From contig NZ_WMIC01000001.1 of NCBI RefSeq assembly GCF_009711135.1, positions 372,001-436,000 on the forward strand: a DNA stretch of 64,000 bases, read 5' to 3'. This stretch comes from Flavobacterium sp. LC2016-01 (GTDB lineage: Bacteria > Bacteroidota > Bacteroidia > Flavobacteriales > Flavobacteriaceae). Positions 33,448 through 42,504 of the stretch are shown here, piece by piece. The notes below the pieces were generated by a model that saw only the letters and a list, made by a program, of their open reading frames with translations, searched no databases and was not told the origin of the DNA. Position 1 is the first letter of the stretch. Each line of letters opens with the position of its first letter. The translations under genes and the position numbers were made by a program.

Positions 33448-33930
33448 ATGAAAAAAGTATTAGCAATAACAACACTTGTTTTAACACTTCTTATTTCCTG
33501 TAAAAAAGCAACTGATACTGAACCAGTTCAAATTGAGCCAAAAGCGCCAAAAGAAGCTGAAATAGTAGAACCAGCAGGGGATCAATGTTATGCTTCAAGA
33601 TCAAACGGATATATTGTTGCGCTAAGTTTTAATGTCAATTCTCATCAAGAGGTTAACGGAAAACTAAGTTATAATTTGACAGGAAAAGATAAAAATGAAG
33701 GAACTCTAATTGGTAATATGAAAGGAGATACTTTAGTTGCAGATTATACCTTTATGTCTGAGGGAGTTTCATCTGTAAGAGAAGTTGTTTTTCTGCAGAA
33801 AGACGGAACTTTAATTGAAGGATATGGTGATGTGGTTTCGAGCAATGATAAAGTTACTTTTAAAGACAAATCAAAATTAAAGTTCGACGCAAAAAACACT
33901 TTGACTAAAGTTGATTGCAAAGTAGAATAA
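33448..33930 (+). CDS. hypothetical lipoprotein, 160 residues
   Basis: The lipobox LLISC is followed by KKATDTEPVQIEPKAPKEAE, a Glu/Pro/Lys linker. A beta domain follows: QCYASRSNGYIVALSFNVNS, GKLSYNLTGKDKNEGTLIGN, GDTLVADYTFMSEGVSSVRE. The pattern 'Y.....k.eG...G...gd.l.adYtf.seG' recurs in small Bacteroidota lipoproteins, but I know no function. Bounded by two terminators, so a separate transcription unit. Confidence 0.8.
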   Translation: MKKVLAITTLVLTLLISCKKATDTEPVQIEPKAPKEAEIVEPAGDQCYASRSNGYIVALSFNVNSHQEVNGKLSYNLTGKDKNEGTLIGNMKGDTLVADYTFMSEGVSSVREVVFLQKDGTLIEGYGDVVSSNDKVTFKDKSKLKFDAKNTLTKVDCKVE

Positions 33931-33946
33931 ATATAGTTTATAAATT

Positions 33947-33983
33947 GAAAAATCCATTCGTTTTCGGGCGAATGGATTTTTTT
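33947..33983 (+). terminator. bidirectional intrinsic terminator
   Basis: Stem AAAAATCCATTCG / CGAATGGATTTTT with T-run, between the lipoprotein gene and the convergent zinc-ribbon gene. Confidence 0.88.
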
Positions 33984-33988
33984 ATGTT

Positions 33989-34201
33989 TTAGCTTTCTAA
34001 TCTTAATTTGTTTATATAATCACTAGAATGTCCATTCCAATTGCATTTTCTACAACGTTTATTTACAAATTCATGATCGCAATTTTCATAACCGTACAAA
34101 AGATGTGCGCATTCTGGACATAAATTTTTCATTCTAGAAGATTTTCTGTAAAATTCACTTTTACATTCATCACAAACAATTATTGAATCTTTAATGTCCA
34201 T
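33989..34201 (-). CDS. small zinc-ribbon-like protein, 70 residues
   Basis: Cysteine pairs CDEC (about 10-13), CPEC (about 28-31) and CRKC (about 55-58), plus a CDHE, suggest two zinc-binding knuckles in a cytosolic protein. The distinct start and a following terminator support a real gene. The partner (DNA, RNA or protein) is unknown. Confidence 0.75.
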   Translation of the reverse strand: MDIKDSIIVCDECKSEFYRKSSRMKNLCPECAHLLYGYENCDHEFVNKRCRKCNWNGHSSDYINKLRLES

Positions 34202-34253
34202 TTTGATTATAGGTTGGCCTAATCACTTTTTACTTTTCACTAATCACTTAAAA

Positions 34254-35372
34254 CTAAAGATTCTTCAAATACGTTTTTCTCTGACAGTGAATTTTTGGAT
34301 CAAAGTTCTTCCATAATAAATGAATTGCAGTATTCTCTAATAATTCAGGAGTTCTAATGCAGTTTTTGATTCCTTTTTCTGAAAAAGTTTTAAAATATTC
34401 GTCAAAAATAAGGGCTGTTACACCTTTATTTTGATAATCAGGATGAACTCCAATTAGGTAAAAAACAACATCTTTACTGTGCTTTCTAGCTTTCAGTAAT
34501 TGCAGAAATCCAAACGGAAATAATTTCCCTCTTATTTTCTGTAAAGCTTCTGTAAAACTCGGCATTACAATGCTAAAAGCAACTAAATTATCATCTTTGT
34601 CAACAACAAACTTAATATATTCAGGATTGATAAAACTGATGTATTTCTTCTTAAAATATTCTTTTTGAACATCTGAAATCGCTACAAAAGAAGCCAGTTT
34701 TTCGTACGATTCATTAAACAAATCAAACATTTTGTCTACGTGAGGCATAATGTCTTTTGTTTTGGTAAAATTAAGTGTTCTCAGCTCATAACGTTTTTTG
34801 ATTAACGCCTGTGCTTTCTGAAAAAACTCTGGTTTTACGTTCGAAAAAGGAAAAATACTTTCGATATATTCTTTTTCAACTTGAAAACCCAGCTGTTCAA
34901 AATGCGTTACATAATAAGGATGATTGTACCATGTAATCATTGTCCCAACTTGGTCGTAGCCTTCAGTCAGCACACCAACTTTGTCTAAATTTGAAAAACC
35001 CATTGGGCCTTCTGTGTGCTCCAGATTGTGTTTTCGGCCTAATTCGTACACTTTTTCAAGTAATGCTTTGGTAACTTCAATGTCATCAATTACATCAAAC
35101 CAGCCAAAACGTACTTTTCTTTTATGCTGATTATTAACTTCTGCCCAGTTGATAATAGCTGTAATACGGCCAACAGCTTCGTTATTTTTATAGGCGATAT
35201 AAAAATAAGCTTCGGCATTATCAAAAGCAGGATTTTTTGTTTTGTCAAAAGATTCCAGTTCATCAGCAATAATAGGAGGAACCCAATACGGACTGTCCTT
35301 ATAAAGTGAAAATGGAAATTTTATATATTCAGTTAATTCTTTTTTAGTTTTGGCTTCTTTAATTGTAATCAT
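34254..35372 (-). CDS. GNAT-type N-acetyltransferase-like protein
   Basis: The 372 residues comprise an N-terminal segment (IKFPFSLYKDSPYWVPPIIADE) and a GNAT-like fold. FYIAYKNNEAVGRITAIINW is the beta2-beta4 region, and VVFYLIGVHPDYQNKGVTAL with IFDEYFKTF is the acetyl-CoA-binding motif A, whose QNKG matches the R/QxxG/A signature. Similar large GNAT-like proteins (YghO type) are known in many bacteria without a confirmed substrate. Single gene with a short intergenic region. Confidence 0.8.
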   Translation of the reverse strand: MITIKEAKTKKELTEYIKFPFSLYKDSPYWVPPIIADELESFDKTKNPAFDNAEAYFYIAYKNNEAVGRITAIINWAEVNNQHKRKVRFGWFDVIDDIEVTKALLEKVYELGRKHNLEHTEGPMGFSNLDKVGVLTEGYDQVGTMITWYNHPYYVTHFEQLGFQVEKEYIESIFPFSNVKPEFFQKAQALIKKRYELRTLNFTKTKDIMPHVDKMFDLFNESYEKLASFVAISDVQKEYFKKKYISFINPEYIKFVVDKDDNLVAFSIVMPSFTEALQKIRGKLFPFGFLQLLKARKHSKDVVFYLIGVHPDYQNKGVTALIFDEYFKTFSEKGIKNCIRTPELLENTAIHLLWKNFDPKIHCQRKTYLKNL

Positions 35373-35423
35373 TAAGGTGGTATTATAAGATTCTCTTTTC
35401 TTGAAGAGACTTAGTTATAAAAT

Positions 35424-36392
35424 TTATTCGTATTTAGATTTTCGTTTTCTTTCTTTTTCTTGGTAGTCGATCTCTTTTTTATTATCGTCGTTTTTATCTG
35501 CCCTTTCTTTGTTTTTGACTTCTGTCAGTTTTTCTTTATACCAGCCGTCATAACGCCACGAAACGCCGATTCCACCATATAATATTGAAGGCGTATTTTT
35601 GAAGTTTGTGCTTATAGAAGCGTCCACCTGCATATTTGTTGAAAGCAGATAGGCGGCACCTCCACGAACAATTGCGTCACTGTAAAAATCGCTTTTGTAT
35701 CCTTGATTTTCTATAAATCCAGACCATTTGTCGTTAAATCCGTGGGTCAAAGTTAAAACATATCCATAACTCGGATAATCGGTACCAATATAATCTGCAA
35801 TGATATTGGTTACAAAAACCCATTTTCCGCCTCCAAATAAGTTTTGAGTTACCAATGCTACTTTAGGCGAAATGGCACTTTGTGGAGAAAAATAATAAGG
35901 ATTGTCTGCACCAACAAAATTTGCTCCTGCAAATATAGAAACTGCTGGAATTAATTCACGCCAGTTGAACGTATAATTAGCTTTGAAGCTGTAAATATTG
36001 TTTTCTCTTTTGTAATTTTTATAAGGATCGTAGATTAAATATTTAGCTCCTAAAACAGTTTGTCTGAAATTGTTTTTTTTGTAGCTGGTGTATGGAGTAT
36101 CAAAGTTTTCCATTTGATACTGCACATCAAGCACAAATTCTAATTGTTCTAGAAAAGCACCATATCTTAGCGTAAAATCGGTACCAAAACCGCTTGCATC
36201 ATAATCTAGCAAATCGTGTTTCTCCTTGATTCCATAAATACCAAGTTCGGCCTGAATTACTGTTTTTCCTACTGCATAAGCAGACATAGTTTCGCCGGGG
36301 CGGTTTGAATTGATAACATCGGTATATTGTCCGAAAAAGAAATGAGGCACAAAAAAAAGAGCTGTAATAAATAATTTTTTAATTTTTAACAT
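35424..36392 (-). CDS. outer-membrane beta-barrel protein, putative transporter (MetA-type)
   Basis: This 322-residue protein has a signal peptide (ending FFFGQ). An early motif TDVINSNRPGETMSAYAVGK, followed by alternating amphipathic strands, resembles the 'phenol MetA' group of outer-membrane proteins (TDRPD..t.sa..v..g..q.E.G). The last about 30 residues are very charged (EVKNKERADKNDDNKKEIDY), an unusual tail for a barrel. The assignment is by pattern; the substrate is unknown. Confidence 0.65.
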   Translation of the reverse strand: MLKIKKLFITALFFVPHFFFGQYTDVINSNRPGETMSAYAVGKTVIQAELGIYGIKEKHDLLDYDASGFGTDFTLRYGAFLEQLEFVLDVQYQMENFDTPYTSYKKNNFRQTVLGAKYLIYDPYKNYKRENNIYSFKANYTFNWRELIPAVSIFAGANFVGADNPYYFSPQSAISPKVALVTQNLFGGGKWVFVTNIIADYIGTDYPSYGYVLTLTHGFNDKWSGFIENQGYKSDFYSDAIVRGGAAYLLSTNMQVDASISTNFKNTPSILYGGIGVSWRYDGWYKEKLTEVKNKERADKNDDNKKEIDYQEKERKRKSKYE

Positions 36393-36516
36393 AAATGTAT
36401 TTTTGGATTAAAAACTTATAACGCATTTCAAATGTACTATATTTTATTATTTATTTAAGATTGATATTTTAATTTTAAACAGCGGATTTACTAATTTTGG
36501 CAAAAATTATATAGTT

Positions 36517-36804
36517 ATGCAAGAAGCATCTTTTACAAACTTGTTTAAAACGATAATGTGGATCATTGCGTTTTATTATATTTTTAAATTTTTAGCTCGA
36601 ATCTTTTTGCCAGTATTGGTAAAGAAGGCGGTTGAAAAAGCAGGTGAAAATTTTCAGAGACAGCAGCAGTATACCCAGGATAACTCTTGGCAGAAAACTC
36701 AAAATAAGAATAATGATGAAATAATCATTAACACTGCTAATGCTAAAAACCCGCGTGAGACCAAAAAAGTGGGTGATTATGTTGATTACGAAGAAATAGA
36801 TTAA
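36517..36804 (+). CDS. DUF4834 family small membrane protein
   Basis: The 95-residue protein has one helix at about 9-32 (TIMWIIAFYYIFKFLARIFL), then a charged helix with QRQQQYTQ and a C-terminal KKVGDYVDYEEID. This is the pattern of DUF4834, a Bacteroidota family without known function, often next to the YfhO-type gene. It is 50 bases before that gene and probably cotranscribed. Confidence 0.85.
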   Translation: MQEASFTNLFKTIMWIIAFYYIFKFLARIFLPVLVKKAVEKAGENFQRQQQYTQDNSWQKTQNKNNDEIIINTANAKNPRETKKVGDYVDYEEID

Positions 36805-36854
36805 GTTTGTATCCTGAAAAATTAGGATTCATCATTTAACCAAACCTGCCAAAA

Positions 36855-39317
36855 TTGAAAATAGTAAATAAGTTCATTCCGCACGCCCTTGTAATATTGG
36901 GCTTTATTCTCGTTTCATTAATTTATTTTTACCCGGTACTGCAGGGAAAACAAATTTACCAGTCAGATATTGCACAGTACACCGGAATGGCAAAGGAGCA
37001 AAATGACTTTAGAGCCGCTGAACATACTGAACCATATTGGACTAATTCTGCTTTTGGCGGAATGCCGACTTATCAGTTAGGTGCAAATTATCCAAATGAT
37101 TTTGTTGGAAAAATTGACGATGTTTTGCGTTTTTTACCAAGACCGGCGGATTACTTATTTCTATATTTCTTAGGTTTTTATGGACTATTATTAGTTCTAA
37201 AAACAGATCCTTTAAAAGCTTTTATAGGCGCGATCGCGTTTGGATTTTCTACTTATTTAATTATTATTCTTGGTGTTGGACATAATGCGAAAGCACACGC
37301 AATTGCGTATATGCCTCTTGTTATCGCCGGATTTATACTTGTTTTTCAGAAAAAATATGTCTGGGGAGGGTTGCTCACCATGTTTGCGGTTGCATTAGAA
37401 GTTAATGCAAACCACTTTCAAATGACGTATTATCTTTTGATCTTCTTATTGATTCTTTCAGGTTATTTTGCTTTCAATTTTATAAAAGATAAAGAATATA
37501 AACCGCTTTTAATTTCGATTGGAACTTTGGCTGTGGCAGGAATTTTTGCTATTGGCGCCAATGCCGGAAATTTATTGGCAACAAGCGAATATGCTAAATT
37601 CAGTACAAGAAGCAACAGCGAATTGACTTTTAATCCAGACGGGACTAAAAAGACAAACGAGAACGCATTGAGCCGTGAATATATAACAGAATATAGTTAT
37701 GGAATTGCAGAGAGTTTCAACCTTATTGCACCACGACTTTTTGGAGGTTCTAATCATGAAAATGTTGGAACAGACAGCCGTATGTATTCGTTTATGACGG
37801 AACACGGCGTATCTTCAACTGATGCCGAAAATTTTGTATCAGGAATGCCAACGTATTGGGGAAATCAGCCTATTGTAGCTGCACCTGCTTATATTGGAGC
37901 TGTGGTTTTCTTTTTGGCAGTTTTAGCTTTGTTTATTGATGACCGAAAAATAAAATATGTATTCTTAAGCGGAGCTTTATTTTCATTGATACTTTCATGG
38001 GGTAAAAATTTCTCTTTATTGACAGATTTTTTTATTGATTATGTTCCAATGTACGATAAGTTTAGAGCAGTTTCTTCAATTCAGGTTATTCTTGAATTAT
38101 GTATGCCTGTTCTTGCTGTTATGGGAATTCAATCCTTTTTCAAAGCAAAAGAAGAACCAAAAACACAGCAAAAAGCACTTGTTCAAACAGGAATTTTTGG
38201 TCTTGGAGTTATTTTGATTTTGGTAATTGCGAAAGGTTTCTTTCATTTTTCAGGAAGCAGTGATAGTTACTTCATGGAAACTTACGGACCAGACTTCGTC
38301 GATGCTTTAAAAGAAGACAGAATGTCTTTGTATTCAGCAGATTTACTTCGTTCAGGGTTTTTTATTGTGGTAACTTTTGGAGTTTTATGGTTGTTTATTA
38401 AAAACAAATTTTCTCAGACAACAACTTTAGTTATTGTTGCTCTTTTAATGATTTTTGATTTATTTTTTGTAGATAGAAAATATGTTTCTCCTAAAGATTT
38501 TGTAAGTCCAGTTCAAATTGCAGCACCGTTTCAGGAAACAGCAGCTGATGCTAAAATTTTGGAAGATAAAACTATTTACAGAGTTTTCGATATGAACGGA
38601 AATATGTCAAGCGCAACAGCTTCTTATTTTCATCATTCTATTGGAGGTTATCACGCTGCAAAACCAAGAAGAATGCAGCAATTGTTTGATTACCAAATTG
38701 GAAATAGGTCAAAAAAAATGAATATTGAAGTGCTTAACATGTTAAATGTTAAGTATGTAATTCAGACAGATTCAACTGGTGCACCTATACCAATAATTAA
38801 TCCTGAAGCAAATGGAAACGCTTGGTTTGTAAGCGATCTAAAACTAGTAAAAAACTCAGACGATGTAATGAAAACTTTAGATCATATTGATACTAAAAAA
38901 GTAGCAGTTTTCAACGTTAATGAAAATGGAGTTAAGTCTAAAAATACTCCAATAAAAACTCAATGGGATACAACTGGAACGATTAAAGTTGTTGAATACA
39001 AGCCAAATTATATTAAATATCAGTCTGATAGCAAAAATGATGGTTTAGCTGTTTTCTCTGAAATCTATTATAAAAACGGTTGGAATGCTTACCTTGACGG
39101 AAAGTTGACAGATCATTTCCCTGTTGATTATGTTTTAAGAGCAATGGAAGTTCCTGGTGGAAAACATACTATTGAGTTTAAGTTTGAACCACAGGTAATT
39201 AAAACTGGAGGAACGATCACTTTAATAAGTTCAATTGGAATGTTATTGCTTTTAGGTGGCGGTATTTATTTTGAGAATAGAAGATCTAATAAAAACAAAA
39301 GCGAATTTAAAGTTTAA
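36855..39317 (+). CDS. YfhO family membrane protein (putative glycosyltransferase-like)
   Basis: The 820-residue protein has about 12 transmembrane helices. The early loop ...YPVLQGKQIYQSDIAQY... carries the acidic motif seen in GT-C-like membrane proteins, and a C-terminal soluble beta domain (LAVFSEIYYKNGWNAYLDGK) is typical of YfhO. The start is TTG at 36855, as no ATG lies near the conserved N-terminus KIVNKFIPHALVILGF. In Firmicutes YfhO helps glycosylate teichoic acid; in Bacteroidota a role in glycan or protein glycosylation is inferred from the adjacent glycosyltransferase and flippase. Confidence 0.88.
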   Translation: MKIVNKFIPHALVILGFILVSLIYFYPVLQGKQIYQSDIAQYTGMAKEQNDFRAAEHTEPYWTNSAFGGMPTYQLGANYPNDFVGKIDDVLRFLPRPADYLFLYFLGFYGLLLVLKTDPLKAFIGAIAFGFSTYLIIILGVGHNAKAHAIAYMPLVIAGFILVFQKKYVWGGLLTMFAVALEVNANHFQMTYYLLIFLLILSGYFAFNFIKDKEYKPLLISIGTLAVAGIFAIGANAGNLLATSEYAKFSTRSNSELTFNPDGTKKTNENALSREYITEYSYGIAESFNLIAPRLFGGSNHENVGTDSRMYSFMTEHGVSSTDAENFVSGMPTYWGNQPIVAAPAYIGAVVFFLAVLALFIDDRKIKYVFLSGALFSLILSWGKNFSLLTDFFIDYVPMYDKFRAVSSIQVILELCMPVLAVMGIQSFFKAKEEPKTQQKALVQTGIFGLGVILILVIAKGFFHFSGSSDSYFMETYGPDFVDALKEDRMSLYSADLLRSGFFIVVTFGVLWLFIKNKFSQTTTLVIVALLMIFDLFFVDRKYVSPKDFVSPVQIAAPFQETAADAKILEDKTIYRVFDMNGNMSSATASYFHHSIGGYHAAKPRRMQQLFDYQIGNRSKKMNIEVLNMLNVKYVIQTDSTGAPIPIINPEANGNAWFVSDLKLVKNSDDVMKTLDHIDTKKVAVFNVNENGVKSKNTPIKTQWDTTGTIKVVEYKPNYIKYQSDSKNDGLAVFSEIYYKNGWNAYLDGKLTDHFPVDYVLRAMEVPGGKHTIEFKFEPQVIKTGGTITLISSIGMLLLLGGGIYFENRRSNKNKSEFKV

Positions 39318-39326
39318 AATTTCTCA

Positions 39327-39578
39327 ATGCGATTTTCTAAGATTCTAAAGATAATTCTCTTTGTCATTTTTGACTTATTGATTTTTGTTTTTTGCGGAAT
39401 CTACATGATGGGATATGATGACTTTTATAATGAAAGTCAAGGAGAATACTTTAGTTTTTCAAGCATGAAAACGGAGTATAAGATGGTCTGGGGATTTTAT
39501 AATTTTTGGATAGTTTTAAATTGCTTGCTTTTATTCTATATCATTTATCGAGTATATAGAAAAGTGACTCTAAAATAA
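39327..39578 (+). CDS. small membrane protein, 83 residues
   Basis: Two hydrophobic helices (IILFVIFDLLIFVFCGIYMM and FWIVLNCLLLFYIIYRVYR) flank a short polar loop with DDFYNESQGEYF. Nine bases after the YfhO gene and 28 before the glycosyltransferase gene, so within the operon. No family recognised. Confidence 0.7.
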   Translation: MRFSKILKIILFVIFDLLIFVFCGIYMMGYDDFYNESQGEYFSFSSMKTEYKMVWGFYNFWIVLNCLLLFYIIYRVYRKVTLK

Positions 39579-39606
39579 TTTTACCTTAAACAATAAACAA
39601 TTTTCA

Positions 39607-40893
39607 TTGGAACAAAAAAAGCTCTTAATTATTACGTATTACTTTCCACCAGCAGGAGGACCGGGCGTACAGCGCTGGCTGAAATTTGTAAAATATCTGC
39701 CAGATTTTGGTGTTCAGCCAATTGTTTATGTTCCAGAAAATCCAACTTATCCAATTGTTGACGAAGGTTTAGTAAGCGAAATATCAGATAAAGTAATTGT
39801 TCTTAAAAATAAAATTTGGGAACCGTATCAATTGGCTTCTGTGTTTTCAAAAAATAAAACCAAGAAAATCAGTTCTGGTATTTTTCCACATAAAAAAAAG
39901 CAGACGTTTTTAGATAAGACTTTCCTTTGGATTCGTGGCAATCTTTTTATTCCAGATGCACGCGTTTTCTGGGTAAAACCTTCTGTTGCTTATCTTGAAA
40001 AATATATTAGGGAAAATAATATCGATACCATTGTGACTTCGGGACCACCGCACAGTCTGCATTTAATCGGTTTAGAATTAAAAGAAAAATTAAATGTAAA
40101 ATGGTTTGCTGATTTTCGTGATCCGTGGACAACTATTGGCTATCACAAAGCATTACGTTTATCATCTTACGCTGAAAAAAAGCATAAAAGTTTAGAGCAT
40201 AAAGTACTTAATACTGCAGATACGATTATCGTAACGAGTAAAACTACAAAAACTGAATTTCAGGCGATTACCAATAAGCCAATTTCAGTAATTACAAATG
40301 GATATGATATCGAAAAGGTTGAAAAACAGCCTTTGGATACAAAATTCACGCTTGCACATATTGGCTCATTTTTATCTGATAGAAATCCTAGATTTTTATG
40401 GGAATGTCTTGTTGAGCTTCTTCAGGAAATTCCGGATTTTAAATCTCATTTAGAAATTAAATTAATTGGAGCAGTTAGTCAGGAAGTTTTGGATGCTATT
40501 GAAGAATTTAAACTGAATGATTATTTGAATCTTTTGGGATATGTTTCGCATAATGAAGCAATTGCTCATCAAAAAAAGTCGCAGGTTTTGCTTTTAATCG
40601 AAATTAATTCTGAAGACACCAAAAGTATTATTCCTGGAAAACTGTTTGAATATATGGTCTCAAACCGACCAATTATTGCTATTGGACCTCAAGGTTCTGA
40701 TTTTGCCGATATTATTACTGAAACGAATACAGGAGTATTTTTTGATTATTCTGAAAAAGCGAAGTTAAAAAGTGTAATTTTGGACTTTTATAATCAATTT
40801 TTAGAAGGAAAATTACAGTCTAATGGCGTTGGTTTACAGCAATATTCCCGAAAAAACTTGACAAAACAATTAGCACAATTGATTAGTGAATAA
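39607..40893 (+). CDS. family 4-like glycosyltransferase
   Basis: The 428-residue GT-B protein has N-terminal KKLLIITYYFPPAGGPGVQRW, which contains the nucleotide-sugar GT4-like loop GGPGVQRW. The middle of the protein has TIVTSGPPHSLHLIGLEL and WFADFRDPW. The C-terminal domain has HIGSFLSDRNPRF, LLGYVSHNEAIAHQKKSQVL and SIIPGKLFEYMVSNRPIIAI (E-x7-E-like PGKLFEY). The start is TTG at 39607. It probably adds a sugar to a lipid-linked glycan that the flippase encoded next exports. Confidence 0.9.
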   Translation: MEQKKLLIITYYFPPAGGPGVQRWLKFVKYLPDFGVQPIVYVPENPTYPIVDEGLVSEISDKVIVLKNKIWEPYQLASVFSKNKTKKISSGIFPHKKKQTFLDKTFLWIRGNLFIPDARVFWVKPSVAYLEKYIRENNIDTIVTSGPPHSLHLIGLELKEKLNVKWFADFRDPWTTIGYHKALRLSSYAEKKHKSLEHKVLNTADTIIVTSKTTKTEFQAITNKPISVITNGYDIEKVEKQPLDTKFTLAHIGSFLSDRNPRFLWECLVELLQEIPDFKSHLEIKLIGAVSQEVLDAIEEFKLNDYLNLLGYVSHNEAIAHQKKSQVLLLIEINSEDTKSIIPGKLFEYMVSNRPIIAIGPQGSDFADIITETNTGVFFDYSEKAKLKSVILDFYNQFLEGKLQSNGVGLQQYSRKNLTKQLAQLISE

Positions 40894-40938
40894 TCTAATT
40901 TTGCAAAAAATCTAAAATCTAAATTCAGAAATCCAAAA

Positions 40939-42408
40939 ATGGGTATTGTCTTAAATCAATCTTTCAAAAATACTATTATTACCTATATAGGTTTCGCAAT
41001 TGGAGCCATCAATACACTTTATTTGTATCCTGTTTTTCTTGGTGCAACTTATTATGCGTTAACGAATTACATTACTTCGGCAGCAAATGTAATTATGCCT
41101 TTGTTTGCTATTGGGATGCAAAATACCTTAGTAAAATTCTATTCACAATATAAAACAGAAGAAGAGAGGGAACAATTCCTATCGTTTACAGCATTATTTC
41201 CTGTTTTGATGTGTATCCCATTAGGAATTATTGGAATCTTCTTTTATGATGATATAACTGATTTTGTATCCAAAGAAAATCCCGTAGTAAGAGAATTTAT
41301 GCTATTGATTCCGTTTATCGGAATATGTATGGCTTATTTTGAAATCTTTTATGCTTGGGCGAGAGTACATATGCATTCGGTTTTTGGAAATTTTATAAAG
41401 GAAGTTGGTTTAAGACTGCTTTCGACTATTGCTTTAATTGGTTTATATTTTAAATGGATTTCATTAATTGAATTTGTATATGTAACTGCGATAATTTATT
41501 TCTTTGCATTTATAGTAACAATGTTTTATGCTTTTTACATCAAAAGGCCAAAATTTCAGATTACAATTCCTGAGAATGTAAAGAGCGTAATGGAATATAC
41601 CTTTTTTATTATCCTTTCAGGAAGTGTTGCCAATTTACTTTTAGATGGAGATAAATTGATGTTGAATCAATATATGAAAATCGAAAATATCGCTTATTAT
41701 TCTGTAGCGACATATATTGCTTTGGTAATTTCAGTTCCGAGTCGTGCAATGCATCAAATTGTATATCCAATTACAGCAAAATTGATGCATGAAAATAAGC
41801 ATGATGAATTGAATTCGCTTTACAAAAAAACCTCTATTAATTTACAAATGGTCGGCGGGTTTGTGATGCTGTGCATTTTTGTAAATATCAGTCAGCTTTA
41901 TGAATTGGTTCCAAAGGAATACAGTGGTGGAATTGCTGTTGTATTTATGATTGGATTATCTAAATATTTTGATCTGATTTTAGGCAATAACAACGCCATC
42001 ATTTTTAACACTAAATACTACCGAATGGTATTGTATTTAGGACTTATGCTGGTTGTTTTGACTATTGTTCTGAATATGATTTTTATCCCAATTTTCGGAA
42101 TTTTTGGTTCTGCATTTGCCACACTGCTTTCTATTACTTTATATAGTTTGGCAAAACTTCTTTTTGTGGTTAAAAAATTGCATTTATATCCTTTTACAAA
42201 AGAAACTATTTACTCGGCATTGCTGACATTTGCATTGTTTTTAGTGTTTTATTTCTGGGAATTTCCATTTTTTCAATTGATTAGTATCGCTTTAAAATCA
42301 ATTTTGGTTACGATTTTATATGTGTATCTGAATTATAAATTTAAAATATCTCCAGACATTAATAGGGTTATTGATAGTTTATTAAATAAAGTGGGAATTA
42401 AAATTTAG
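40939..42408 (+). CDS. polysaccharide flippase (Wzx/MATE-like)
   Basis: A 489-residue polytopic protein with about 14 helices, of the oligosaccharide flippase/polysaccharide biosynthesis type. FKNTIITYIGFAIGAINTLYLYPVFL at the start and LLDGDKLMLNQYM in the middle are the familiar signatures of this family. It moves lipid-linked glycan across the inner membrane. It follows the glycosyltransferase by 45 bases. The N-terminal ATG at 40939 fits the first helix. Confidence 0.9.
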   Translation: MGIVLNQSFKNTIITYIGFAIGAINTLYLYPVFLGATYYALTNYITSAANVIMPLFAIGMQNTLVKFYSQYKTEEEREQFLSFTALFPVLMCIPLGIIGIFFYDDITDFVSKENPVVREFMLLIPFIGICMAYFEIFYAWARVHMHSVFGNFIKEVGLRLLSTIALIGLYFKWISLIEFVYVTAIIYFFAFIVTMFYAFYIKRPKFQITIPENVKSVMEYTFFIILSGSVANLLLDGDKLMLNQYMKIENIAYYSVATYIALVISVPSRAMHQIVYPITAKLMHENKHDELNSLYKKTSINLQMVGGFVMLCIFVNISQLYELVPKEYSGGIAVVFMIGLSKYFDLILGNNNAIIFNTKYYRMVLYLGLMLVVLTIVLNMIFIPIFGIFGSAFATLLSITLYSLAKLLFVVKKLHLYPFTKETIYSALLTFALFLVFYFWEFPFFQLISIALKSILVTILYVYLNYKFKISPDINRVIDSLLNKVGIKI

Positions 42409-42504
42409 TACGATTTTTTTTGGAAAACGAAAAGTAATTTAAATTAGAATCAATTTTGTTTTTATATTTGTTAGAAAGGATAACCAATTTATTTCTAATA
42501 GATT